A stretch of 39,200 bases of DNA from JAAYCI01 sp964550985 (GTDB taxonomy: Bacteria; Bacillota; Clostridia; Oscillospirales; Ruminococcaceae), in NCBI GenBank assembly GCA_964550985.1, contig CAZKBM010000020.1:1-39200 (forward strand). The letters are read 5' to 3'. The position numbers and the translations under genes are program-made. The notes under the pieces were generated by a model, which saw nothing but the letters and a program-made list of their open reading frames with translations, had not been told where the DNA came from and made no database searches. Below, in pieces: positions 15,965-23,467 of the stretch (positions within the stretch are counted from its first letter, which is position 1; every line of letters begins with the position of its first letter).

Positions 15965-16064
15965 AGGGGGTGTATTTTCCTTTTCTGCCCGCGTTTGGCC
16001 TTTCGGCCCGGGCCATAATATGCTAAAATACTGGCAAAGCCAAAGAAAAGAGGGGAACTGTGCC

Positions 16065-16820
16065 ATGCGCCTTATTAGCTGGAATGTCAACGGGTTTCGC
16101 GCCGTTTTAAAAAAGGGGTTTGAAGAGTGGTTCCAAAAACTGGACGCCGATGTATTTTGCCTGCAGGAGACGAAAATGCAGCCGGGCCAGGCTGAGTTTG
16201 CGCCACAGGGCTACCACCAGTACTGGTATAGTGCCGAAAAAAAGGGCTATGCGGGCACGGCGGTGTTTTCTAAAAAGGAGCCTTTGCAGGTGCGCTATGG
16301 CCTGGGCCTGCCCCAGCACGATACCGAGGGCCGGGCCATCACGGCCGAGTACCCGGAGTTTACCCTGGTGAACGTGTACACCCCAAATGCACAGCCGGAG
16401 CTTGCCCGCCTTGCCTACCGTGAGGCCTGGGAGGATGACCTGCGCCTGTACCTGATGGAGCTGGACAAGGCAAAGCCCGTTATCTACTGTGGAGATTTAA
16501 ATGTGGCGTATGCCGAGATAGACCTGAAAAACCCCGGCCCCAACCGGGGTAACCCCGGTTTTTCAGATCAGGAGCGGGCCAAGATGACCCGCCTGTTGGA
16601 GAGTGGCTTTGCCGATAGCTTCCGCGCTCTGTACCCCGCCAAAACCGGCGCCTATAGCTGGTGGAGTTACCGTGCGAACGCCAGGGCCAACAACACCGGT
16701 TGGCGCATTGATTATTTTATTGTTTCAAACCGCCTGATGCAGCTTGTGGAGGACAGCCTGATTTACCCGGAGATAGAGGGCAGTGACCACTGCCCTGTGG
16801 GGCTGCAGCTCAGTTTTTAA
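16065..16820 (+). CDS. exoA: exodeoxyribonuclease III / AP endonuclease
   Basis: An Xth-family enzyme that cuts at abasic sites and trims 3' ends in base-excision repair. The 251-residue protein has the normal family length. Catalytic residues are in place: Asn7 (SWNVNG), Glu35 (LQETK), Asp144/Asn146 (GDLNV) and Asp241-His242 (SDHCP). The ATG at 16065 follows GAGGGG by about 9 nt. It is divergent from the HAD/amidase operon, so the two share a 100-bp regulatory region; the promoter is not clear (TATGCT or TAAAAT as -10). A bidirectional terminator begins at its stop codon. Confidence 0.95.
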   Translation: MRLISWNVNGFRAVLKKGFEEWFQKLDADVFCLQETKMQPGQAEFAPQGYHQYWYSAEKKGYAGTAVFSKKEPLQVRYGLGLPQHDTEGRAITAEYPEFTLVNVYTPNAQPELARLAYREAWEDDLRLYLMELDKAKPVIYCGDLNVAYAEIDLKNPGPNRGNPGFSDQERAKMTRLLESGFADSFRALYPAKTGAYSWWSYRANARANNTGWRIDYFIVSNRLMQLVEDSLIYPEIEGSDHCPVGLQLSF

Positions 16821-16864
16821 ACAGGGTTTACAAGGCGGGGCTTTTGGCGCAAGCCCTGTTTTAG
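16819..16864. terminator. bidirectional terminator after exoA
   Basis: AAACAGGG (16819-16826) pairs with CCCTGTTT (16854-16861), extended by a G-U and two A-T pairs; followed by TTTT on the plus strand. It can also end the convergent phosphatase-nnrD transcript. Confidence 0.75.
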
Positions 16865-16878
16865 GCCTTAAAACGCCA

Positions 16879-17613
16879 TTACAGCGGCTGTACCAATTTT
16901 TCTCGTATGGCGTTTAATTCGCCCTCGCTCAGCCCGGCCAGGCGCAGGTAGTTTTCGGCCCCGCCGTACACCTCTTGCAGGTGCTGCAATGTGCGCCACA
17001 TGCTGATAGGCAGGCTGGAAACCCGGTAGGCGTACCGGCCGCCATTCTCCCGCAAAAAGTGGTTGGCCAATTCCCGCATATAGGTATCGGTTACGGCGTA
17101 ATCGGCCACAATGTCACTTTCGCACACCCCACAAAGGCCCAAAAGTAACATGGAGACGACACCCGTGCGGTCTTTGCCCACGGCGCAGTGGAACAGAGCG
17201 CAGCCCTCGGCACTGGCAAGCAGGCGCAGCGCCTGGCCCAAAGCGGGGCGGGAATAATCCAGCAGCGTGAGGTAAAGCCCGGCCATGGAACCGGGGGTAT
17301 CGCCCTCATAGTCGGCGTTTAGCAATTGGTCTGAAAGGGAGACGTGCAGCGGGATAAAACCCGGCGTGCTCTCCAGCAGCGAGGGATATTCCTCCCGCTC
17401 GTCCTCGCCGCGCAAATCCAAGGTGCTGCGCACCCCAAAGCGGCGCAGGGTCTCAATGTCTTTTTCTGTCAGGCTGTGGGGGCAGTCAGAGCGCAAAAAT
17501 ACCCCCCAGCGTGTAACGCCGCCCTGGCAGGGGTAGCCGCCAAGGTCGCGGGTGTTGTATGCCCCTTGCAGCGGCAGCCGCCGCTGGGGCAAAAAGCTAT
17601 GTGTTTGGTTCAT
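16879..17613 (-). CDS. protein tyrosine/serine phosphatase (Y_phosphatase3 type)
   Basis: A CX5R phosphatase of 244 residues. The P-loop HCAVGKDRTG has Cys143 as nucleophile and Arg149 as the phosphate-binding residue. The N-terminal NTRDLGGYP and FLRSDCPHSLTEKD segments are typical of the bacterial LipA/MptpB-like branch, which can act on phosphotyrosine, phosphoserine or phosphoinositides. There is no signal peptide, so it acts in the cytoplasm. The ATG at 17613 follows AGAGAGGA by a few bases. It lies 72 nt downstream of nnrD on the same strand and is probably co-transcribed. Its substrate cannot be read from sequence. Confidence 0.88.
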   Translation of the reverse strand: MNQTHSFLPQRRLPLQGAYNTRDLGGYPCQGGVTRWGVFLRSDCPHSLTEKDIETLRRFGVRSTLDLRGEDEREEYPSLLESTPGFIPLHVSLSDQLLNADYEGDTPGSMAGLYLTLLDYSRPALGQALRLLASAEGCALFHCAVGKDRTGVVSMLLLGLCGVCESDIVADYAVTDTYMRELANHFLRENGGRYAYRVSSLPISMWRTLQHLQEVYGGAENYLRLAGLSEGELNAIREKLVQPL

Positions 17614-17685
17614 GCAAATCCTCTCTTGCTTTGGGTAACTTTGGGTAAAATGGGCTTTTGGCAAACCCGCAGCGGCAAAGGGGGG

Positions 17686-18597
17686 CTACCGCCCTAAATC
17701 CCGCCACACTTCGGCCAAAAACAGGGGTAAATCGGCCGGGGAGAGCCCGGCCTCTCCCTGGCGGCAAACCGCCTTGCGCCCCGCTTCGGCGTGCAGCCAA
17801 ACACCCGCTGCAGCGGCAACTTCGGGCGTAAAGCCCTGGGCCAACAGCCCGGCAATCAGCCCGGCCAGCACATCGCCGCTGCCGCCCTTGCTAAGCCCGG
17901 GGTTTTCCCCTTCGGTAAGGGTAAAAATGCCGCCCTGTGCGGTGGCCACCGTGGATTTATGGTTTTTTAACACCACCGTGCAATTGTATTTTTTGGCAAA
18001 ACCCAGGGCGGTTTCTCGCGGGTTTTGGGCCACTTCTTCCAGCGTGGCCCCACAAAGGCGGGCCATTTCGCCGGGGTGGGGGGTTAAAAGAATGGGCAGT
18101 TCGGCGGCTTTTAAGAGGTCCAGCCCGGCGCTGCGCGTGGCGGCGTCCTCGCCGCCCTCCAAATGTCCGGCCACAATGTTTAAAGCGTCGGCGTCCAGCA
18201 CCAGGGGGCAGGCGGCTTTTTTCAGCAGAGAAAGTACCCAAAGCGCCGTATTTTGGGTGGCCGTAATGCCGGGGCCTGCCAAAATGGCCGTGTGGCGGGT
18301 TTCCATGGCGGCGGGCAGGGCGGCGGGGTCTATGGCGCCGTCGGGGCTTTCGCGCATGGGGTGAAGGATGCAGCAGGGCAAAGCCGCGGCCAGGGCGCTG
18401 CACACCGCTTCGGTGCTGCCTAGCCGCACAAGGCCGGTGCCCGCCCGCAGGGCCGCTGCTGCCGCCAGTTGCGCGGCGCCCCGGTAAGGGCGGCTGCCCG
18501 CCAGCACCAGCAGGGTGCCAAAGGTGCCTTTGTGGGCGTTGCGGGGCCGCCTGGGCAATTGATGCAGAACAAATTCGCGGTCGATTTGGATATCCAT
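17686..18597 (-). CDS. nnrD: ADP-dependent NAD(P)H-hydrate dehydratase NnrD
   Basis: A ribokinase-fold repair enzyme that converts damaged, hydrated NAD(P)H back to NAD(P)H using ADP. The 303-residue protein shows the YjeF C-terminal-domain features: HKGTFGTLLVLAGS near the N-terminus, VLDADALN, LLTPHPGEMARL, and the GLSKGGSGDVLAG anion-hole segment with the catalytic Asp. The epimerase partner (NnrE, usually fused at the N-terminus) is absent here, so it is either encoded elsewhere or missing. The ATG at 18597 follows GGAGGA at a short distance. The long upstream in-frame extension to 19020 is antisense to another gene and is rejected. Confidence 0.93.
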   Translation of the reverse strand: MDIQIDREFVLHQLPRRPRNAHKGTFGTLLVLAGSRPYRGAAQLAAAAALRAGTGLVRLGSTEAVCSALAAALPCCILHPMRESPDGAIDPAALPAAMETRHTAILAGPGITATQNTALWVLSLLKKAACPLVLDADALNIVAGHLEGGEDAATRSAGLDLLKAAELPILLTPHPGEMARLCGATLEEVAQNPRETALGFAKKYNCTVVLKNHKSTVATAQGGIFTLTEGENPGLSKGGSGDVLAGLIAGLLAQGFTPEVAAAAGVWLHAEAGRKAVCRQGEAGLSPADLPLFLAEVWRDLGR

Positions 18598-18629
18598 GGC
18601 TTCCTCCGGTTGACAGCGTACTACCATAT

Positions 18630-18638
18630 AGTATAGCA
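18630..18638 (-). promoter_or_regulatory. extended -10 promoter of the nnrD operon
   Basis: On the minus strand, TG-C-TATACT (18638-18630) forms an extended -10 about 35 nt before the nnrD start. The -35 region is weak. A TTGACA with TATAGC (18610-18637) faces the other way, toward the 18677 gene. Confidence 0.45.
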
Positions 18639-18676
18639 TACTTGCAAAGAGATTGACAGGGAATGGGGTGCAGTAG

Positions 18677-19051
18677 ATGGGATGGCTTGACGGTTGGCCG
18701 TTTAAAAGCAAGGAACAGATGGATAAGGAACGGCTGGATTTTGAAAACAGGATGTTCCCCTTTGGCCTTGCCCAAAAAGATGCGGCCCTTTCGGTGATAA
18801 AGCAGGGCTGTCGTTCCAAGGTAAAAGATGAGGAAAAGATGTTTGTGTTTATCATTGCCAAAGATGCCTGCATGCAAAATGGGGGCCTTGAGGGCGGTGG
18901 AATGGCGCAGGCCGAAAGGGTGCTGGCCGAACAGCGCTGGCTGCCCGAAGAGGACAGGCGTTTTATTGCTAGCTTTTTGCCGCTGGAGATATGCGCGCCT
19001 TCGCTGGAGGAATACCCCACCGCCGAAGAGGTGTTTGCCCGTATGAACTAA
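18677..19051 (+). CDS. hypothetical protein, 124 aa
   Basis: I do not recognise a family. The protein is soluble, charged and mostly helical, with no membrane helix or signal peptide. The N-terminal 45 residues are rich in Lys/Glu/Asp/Arg, and a hydrophobic helix-like core (MFVFIIAKDACMQN) lies near residues 55-68. The ATG at 18677 has only a weak purine-rich sequence ahead of it. A TTGACA at 18610 with TATAGC 16 nt later could drive it. It is divergent from nnrD. The frame stays open for another 67 codons beyond the TAA stop (to 19255), which may be chance or the remnant of a longer protein. Confidence 0.55.
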   Translation: MGWLDGWPFKSKEQMDKERLDFENRMFPFGLAQKDAALSVIKQGCRSKVKDEEKMFVFIIAKDACMQNGGLEGGGMAQAERVLAEQRWLPEEDRRFIASFLPLEICAPSLEEYPTAEEVFARMN

Positions 19052-19396
19052 CCGGCCCCTCAACAGGCGGTTGTAAGCCGTTCTGCCATAAATGGTGGGG
19101 CGGGCAAAGCGGGGGCAAAAGCACTTTTGGAAAAACCGCACAAAGAGGCCCTGGCGAAGTGCCTGGCCGAAAGACGCCGGGGGATGCGGCGATGTTGGAT
19201 TTGCGCCGTTTTACTTTACAAAAGTTTCACAAAAAAGCGGAAATATTGGTAATTTAGTAGAGATATGAGAGTTTTACAAGGCTAACTTCTGCCGTTTTGT
19301 CTATAGTTTTTGGGATAAAAATATAGTATAATAGATACAGCGGCGAATCTATTGGATACTTATAAGTGAAAAAACCCCCAAAGGAGCCCCCAATAT
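19052..19396 (+). other. intergenic region ahead of the HD-domain gene
   Basis: The first ~200 bp have coding-like composition but no start codon with an RBS. From 19258 the sequence becomes AT-rich and contains a TATAAT (19327-19332) with no convincing -35. The RBS AAGGAG (19381-19386) lies at the end. I see no RNA gene. Confidence 0.4.
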
Positions 19397-19885
19397 ATGT
19401 GGAAACCCGAAAACCGCGAACAATTTATTGAACTGGTAAAAGATATTATAGAGGACGAAGATGTCCTTTCGATGGAAAACCTGCCCCGGCACAGCAAGCG
19501 TTCCAACTGTTTAACCCACAGTTTAAGTGTTGCCTACCTAAGCTTTTTGGTTTGTAAAAAGCTGGGGCTAGACTACAAAGCCGCCGCCCGCGCCGGCCTT
19601 TTGCACGATTTTGCCCTGGGCGAGTGGGAAGAGGAAAACCAGGGGATTAGCCGCCTGTGGCAGCACCCCCGCCAGGCCTTAAAAAACGCCGAGGAACGGT
19701 ATGAGCTTACGCACAAAGAAAAAGATATCATTGTAAAGCATATGTGGCCCCTAACCCCCACCATGCCCAAGCACTCTGAATCCTTTGTGGTGAGCATGGC
19801 CGATAAAGCCTGCGCCATTGTGGAGATGTGCCGTTTGTACAAACCCCAAAAAGCCCAGGAAAACCTGGTGGCAGGCATGGCCTAA
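19397..19885 (+). CDS. HD-domain phosphohydrolase-like protein
   Basis: A 162-residue single HD domain. Metal-binding positions appear as His in CLTHSLSVAYLSF, the His-Asp pair in AGLLHDFAL, a His in QHPRQAL, another in IIVKHMWPL, and the closing Asp in SMADKACAI. The last segments resemble the small clostridial HD proteins that are annotated only as HD family. The domain usually hydrolyses nucleotides or phosphoesters; no GYP motif is present, so it is not a c-di-GMP phosphodiesterase. The ATG at 19397 has AAGGAG 10 nt upstream. It is monocistronic with its own -10 and ends at a strong hairpin. Confidence 0.85.
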   Translation: MWKPENREQFIELVKDIIEDEDVLSMENLPRHSKRSNCLTHSLSVAYLSFLVCKKLGLDYKAAARAGLLHDFALGEWEEENQGISRLWQHPRQALKNAEERYELTHKEKDIIVKHMWPLTPTMPKHSESFVVSMADKACAIVEMCRLYKPQKAQENLVAGMA

Positions 19886-19907
19886 AACTGAATTTATGAA
19901 AACAGTG

Positions 19908-19945
19908 AGCCCTCAAGGGAGATTTCCCTTGAGGGCTTTGCTTTG
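19908..19945. terminator. terminator between HD protein and glycosyltransferase genes
   Basis: A perfect 13-bp stem (19908-19920 with 19925-19937) around a 4-nt loop, followed by TTGCTTT on plus. It lies between two convergent stops and probably ends both transcripts. Confidence 0.8.
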
Positions 19946-19956
19946 TGTGCAGCGGC

Positions 19957-22900
19957 TTACAGGCTGATGTCGAGGTCGTAATTGGTGGTGTTTACGCTGA
20001 GGTTTTTGTTGTAGTAGGGGTCGCCCATCTCCAGTTCCCTGCTCCACAGGCTTTGGAAGCGCTGCACCTCCCCTTGAAAACGCGCCAGCTTCGCGGGGCT
20101 TTGGTCGTCCCCTCGGCTTTTGGATTCATAGTGGTACAGTTCGGCAAAGGGCGTCATAACCACCAGATAGCCCGCCTTGCGCAAACGCATACAGAAATCC
20201 ACATCGTTAAAGGCCACGGTGAACTTTTCGTTCAGGCCCTCCACCTCGTCGTAAACGGCCTTGCGTATCATCAGGCAGGCAGCGGTTACACAGCTTACAT
20301 TGCGGGCATAGGTTAATATGCCCATAAAACCGGCAAAGTCGCGCGGCAGGGTTACATGGATATGGGCCGCCACGCCGCCAAGGCCCACCACCACGCCGCC
20401 GTGTTGCAGGCTGTCGTCGGGGTAATACAGCTTTGCGCCCACCGCCCCCACGTCACTGCGCTGGGCAAACATCAGCATCTCCTCCAGCCAGTTTTCGCTG
20501 ATGACCTCGGTATCGTTGTTCAGCAGCAGTAGATACTCGCCCTTTGCAAAGCTGGCGGCGTAATTGTTGATGGCCGAGTAGTTGAAAACGCCCTCCCAGG
20601 TGACAACCCGGATGCGGGGGTCCTCTTCCAGTTCTTTGTAGCAGACAAAGGTGTCCTCTTCGGCGCTGTTGTTTTCACAGATGATGATTTCGAAATTTTG
20701 GTAGGTGGATTTTTCCCGGATGGACTGGATGCAGCAGCGCAAGGTGGCGGCCTCGTCTTTGTTCGGGATGAGGATGGAGATGAGTGGCTGGCCGATGATA
20801 TCGTACTTTACATGGTAGGTGGTAATCAGTTTTGGGTTGTCCTCCACCTCGCCGCTCAGGCAAAGGCGCTCCAGCTGGGCCGCAATGGCGCGCTTGGCGG
20901 CGTCCAGCACATAGGGTTTGGCGCCGGCGCTGCTGGCTACAGAGTTTTCGTGGCTGCGCCAAAAATACAGCACTTTAGGCAGGTGCAGTACCTGGTTTGC
21001 CACCTCGGTAAGGCGCAAAAAGAGGTCGTAGTCCTGGCTGCCGTTGTACGCCTCGCGGAAGGGGCCCCCGGCCCGTTCCAGCAACGAAGCTTTAAACACT
21101 GAGAAATGGCAGATGTAGTTGAGGCTGCGCAGGGTGTCTGGGGAGAAGTCGGGTTTTAAATTCACAATCTGCACGTCGCGCAGGTTGCTGCCGCGGAAGG
21201 TCATCTCGTCCGAATAGAGGAACTCGGCCCCGCTTTGGGCAATGGCCAAGCTCATCTCATACAGGGCGGAGAGGTTTAAAATATCGTCGTGATCCAAGAG
21301 GGCCAGGTAGTCTCCGCCCGCCATTTCTATGGCGGCGTTGGAGTTGCCGGCTATCCCAAGGTTCCCCGGCAATTTTTTATAGTGGATTCGGCCGCGGCTA
21401 TCTTTGCGGGTGTATTTGGCTACCAAGGCCGCGATATGCCCATTTCCGTCATCGCTGCCGTCGGCCAGGCACAGCTCCCAGTTTGGGTAACTTTGGTACA
21501 CCACGCTGCGCAAAAGGGCCTCCAGGTAGGCTGCCGGGGTGTTGTACAGCGGCACGATGATGCTAAACTTTACCGCCGGGCTGGCGCTGGCGGCCTGGGC
21601 CAGTAGTTCCTCATAGCCCGGTATCAGGGGCGAGGGGGGGCCGTCGTAACTGCCGTAGCGCTGGCTGTTAAACTTTACCTGTGCCCGGCCCAGGTGCCGC
21701 ACCGAACTGGCCCAGGGGTAAAAACTGCGTAAACCGGGCAGGCGCAGGCACAGCCCGCGCACCGCGCCTTTGCCCCCACGGGTAAGGCCGCGCAAGGGGC
21801 GGGTAAGCCGCCAGGAGCTGGACTGCACGATGTTTTGGTAGGTGTCTTTAAAACGGTCGCGGTCTTCCTCCATAGCTTTATAGCGCTCTTCGGCAAGTTC
21901 AGCCTCTTTTTCCCACTCGGCCTTTTGCCGCTGCATGGCCCTTTGCTGGCCGGTAAAGGCCGTGATGAAGGCATCTTGGGTTATGGGGTAGATGCGGCCG
22001 CTGACACGCAGGGGCAGGCTTTCGGTGGAACTTTCCTCCCTGTGGGCATAGATGGGCTCGCCCAGTTCCAGCAAAAGCTGGTTTTGGCCCACGGCTTTGC
22101 CGCGCATATCGGTAAGGGGCAGGCCCTGCCCCGCAACGGTTATGGAGAGGCCCTCGGCCACGCAGCGCGCGCCATTTGCGGCAATAAACTGTATGGTGCT
22201 GCTGCCGGGAGGGAGCTGCGCCTCCCAGCTAAAATCCGGTTGGTCGTGGTTGATGACCAAAGCCGCGCCCTGGATGTTTTGCCCCGAGCCAAAGCGTAAA
22301 ACAGGGGTGTAGGCTATGCGGCCACTTCGCTGCAACGCCTCATAGGCGTGCAGTTTTACAAGCCTCAGGTAGTGTTCATAATCCTCGGCAAGGCGCGGCA
22401 GGCTCATCTCGTTATGTCTTGTGAAAAACAGGGTATCGCGCGAAAGGTAGCTGCCGTCGTAACTCATCGAGCGGTAAAACCCCTGGGCGGCAAACATCTT
22501 TACCCAGTATTCGGGCTGGCGCACATTCACGTGGGTCTCCTCCACAATGTCGTCGGGCGAGGAGGAGAACAGGATGTGGTCGGAAAAAGAGCAGAGCTTT
22601 TTAAGCGCTGCCTCCAGTTCTTCTTCATACAGGTGTTCCAGCACCTCTACGTTGGTAACCAGGTCAAACCGCGCGGGGAAACCGCTGGGCATAGCCTCTT
22701 CCAACAGGGAATTTACTTGCAGGTAGGGGCGGATGTCCTCACGTGCGTGGGCAATAGCGTCAGCGGAAACATCGGTGCCGTAGGCTTCAATGCCTTCATC
22801 ACGCAGGGCGGCCACAAGGTAGCCAACGGAACACCCCACATCCAAAACGGTTTTGGGGTTCAATTCTTCGGCAATATGTTTTGCAACACCGCCAAAAAAT

Positions 22901-22968
22901 TTTACCCAGTGTTCCGGGTCATTGTAGCTTTCGGATATATAGTATCCCCAGTTATATATTTCATCCAT
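19957..22968 (-). CDS. methyltransferase-GT2-GT2 polymer-building glycosyltransferase
   Basis: A 1003-residue cytosolic fusion. Residues about 20-170 are a class I SAM methyltransferase (VLDVGCSVGYL near 40, NVEVLEHL near 115). A beta-rich region and a coiled coil rich in Lys/Glu (about 345-390) follow. Two GT-A family 2 domains complete it: the first from about 468 (FSIIVPLYN; acidic metal motif LLDHDDILN), the second from about 730 (ISILIPNKDEA; LLLLNNDTEV). There are no membrane helices. Such fusions build and cap O-antigen, rhamnan or teichoic-type glycans. The start at 22968 has AGGAA upstream. It is divergent from the DUF2142 membrane protein, with repeat copy C between them. Confidence 0.88.
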   Translation of the reverse strand: MDEIYNWGYYISESYNDPEHWVKFFGGVAKHIAEELNPKTVLDVGCSVGYLVAALRDEGIEAYGTDVSADAIAHAREDIRPYLQVNSLLEEAMPSGFPARFDLVTNVEVLEHLYEEELEAALKKLCSFSDHILFSSSPDDIVEETHVNVRQPEYWVKMFAAQGFYRSMSYDGSYLSRDTLFFTRHNEMSLPRLAEDYEHYLRLVKLHAYEALQRSGRIAYTPVLRFGSGQNIQGAALVINHDQPDFSWEAQLPPGSSTIQFIAANGARCVAEGLSITVAGQGLPLTDMRGKAVGQNQLLLELGEPIYAHREESSTESLPLRVSGRIYPITQDAFITAFTGQQRAMQRQKAEWEKEAELAEERYKAMEEDRDRFKDTYQNIVQSSSWRLTRPLRGLTRGGKGAVRGLCLRLPGLRSFYPWASSVRHLGRAQVKFNSQRYGSYDGPPSPLIPGYEELLAQAASASPAVKFSIIVPLYNTPAAYLEALLRSVVYQSYPNWELCLADGSDDGNGHIAALVAKYTRKDSRGRIHYKKLPGNLGIAGNSNAAIEMAGGDYLALLDHDDILNLSALYEMSLAIAQSGAEFLYSDEMTFRGSNLRDVQIVNLKPDFSPDTLRSLNYICHFSVFKASLLERAGGPFREAYNGSQDYDLFLRLTEVANQVLHLPKVLYFWRSHENSVASSAGAKPYVLDAAKRAIAAQLERLCLSGEVEDNPKLITTYHVKYDIIGQPLISILIPNKDEAATLRCCIQSIREKSTYQNFEIIICENNSAEEDTFVCYKELEEDPRIRVVTWEGVFNYSAINNYAASFAKGEYLLLLNNDTEVISENWLEEMLMFAQRSDVGAVGAKLYYPDDSLQHGGVVVGLGGVAAHIHVTLPRDFAGFMGILTYARNVSCVTAACLMIRKAVYDEVEGLNEKFTVAFNDVDFCMRLRKAGYLVVMTPFAELYHYESKSRGDDQSPAKLARFQGEVQRFQSLWSRELEMGDPYYNKNLSVNTTNYDLDISL

Positions 22969-23035
22969 CGTTTTGGTTCCTACTTTCCAGTAAAATAACA
23001 CTTATACAGCAAATGGTTACCAGTAGATATCATTT

Positions 23036-23196
23036 TTACAGCAAGTGAACAGACAGTAGCGCATAATACGGGAAAAATCCGGCGCTGCATAACAGTTTCT
23101 ACTCTGTATAAGAGTTTCTTACAAAAAGCTGCTGCACAGATTTTTGAGAAACCCCAATAGCAAAAGCTTGCCGCGTTACCTTTTGAGAAGCTGTAA
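23036..23196 (-). repeat. dispersed intergenic repeat, copy C (longest)
   Basis: The longest copy, 161 bp. Read on the minus strand it starts TTACAGC and ends GCTGTAA, a 7-bp terminal inverted repeat. It contains two versions of a 39-bp unit (TTTCTCAAAA...GCAAGCTTTTGC), then the AAGAAACT hairpin arm, then the conserved right half ending in TTCACTTGCTGTAA. A second, partial piece of the right end (ACAGCAAATG) lies at about 23006-23016. The 101-residue ORF read through this copy is discussed under rejected items. Confidence 0.85.
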
Positions 23197-23279
23197 TAAT
23201 GCTTAAGTATAGCATGGCTTAGCCTGAATTGACAAGTTCGGCAAGTGCATGAGCTTGGCACGGCACGTATTCTAGATAC

Positions 23280-23308
23280 TTGCATTTTTACGGCGATAAT
23301 GATATAAA
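23280..23308 (+). promoter_or_regulatory. promoter of the DUF2142 gene, overlapping a 17-bp palindrome
   Basis: TTGCAT (23280-23285), 17-nt spacer, TATAAA (23303-23308). The -10 lies inside a perfect palindrome at 23301-23317 (GATATAAA-A-TTTATATC). The leader to the start codon is about 150 nt. Confidence 0.65.
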
Positions 23309-23467
23309 ATTTATATCTTGCGCCCTATATCCTTCCGCCTGCTAGAGAAGAGATGAGGCGCTGTTATCTAGCGGACAGAATAATTACTGTGGAAATAAGA
23401 TATTTACAGAAATGATGGGGGGCCTTGTTTGCCGGTGCAGAAGCTTTGGGGAGACGAAAGGGAAAGA

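Noticed and set aside
17774..19141. Long ORFs on both strands across nnrD and the 18677 gene
   Set aside because: These are shadows of nnrD in GC-rich DNA; the nnrD frame has all family motifs.
22980..23285. 101-residue ORF on the minus strand
   Set aside because: More than half of it is repeat copy C translated, it has no RBS, and its other parts are intergenic.
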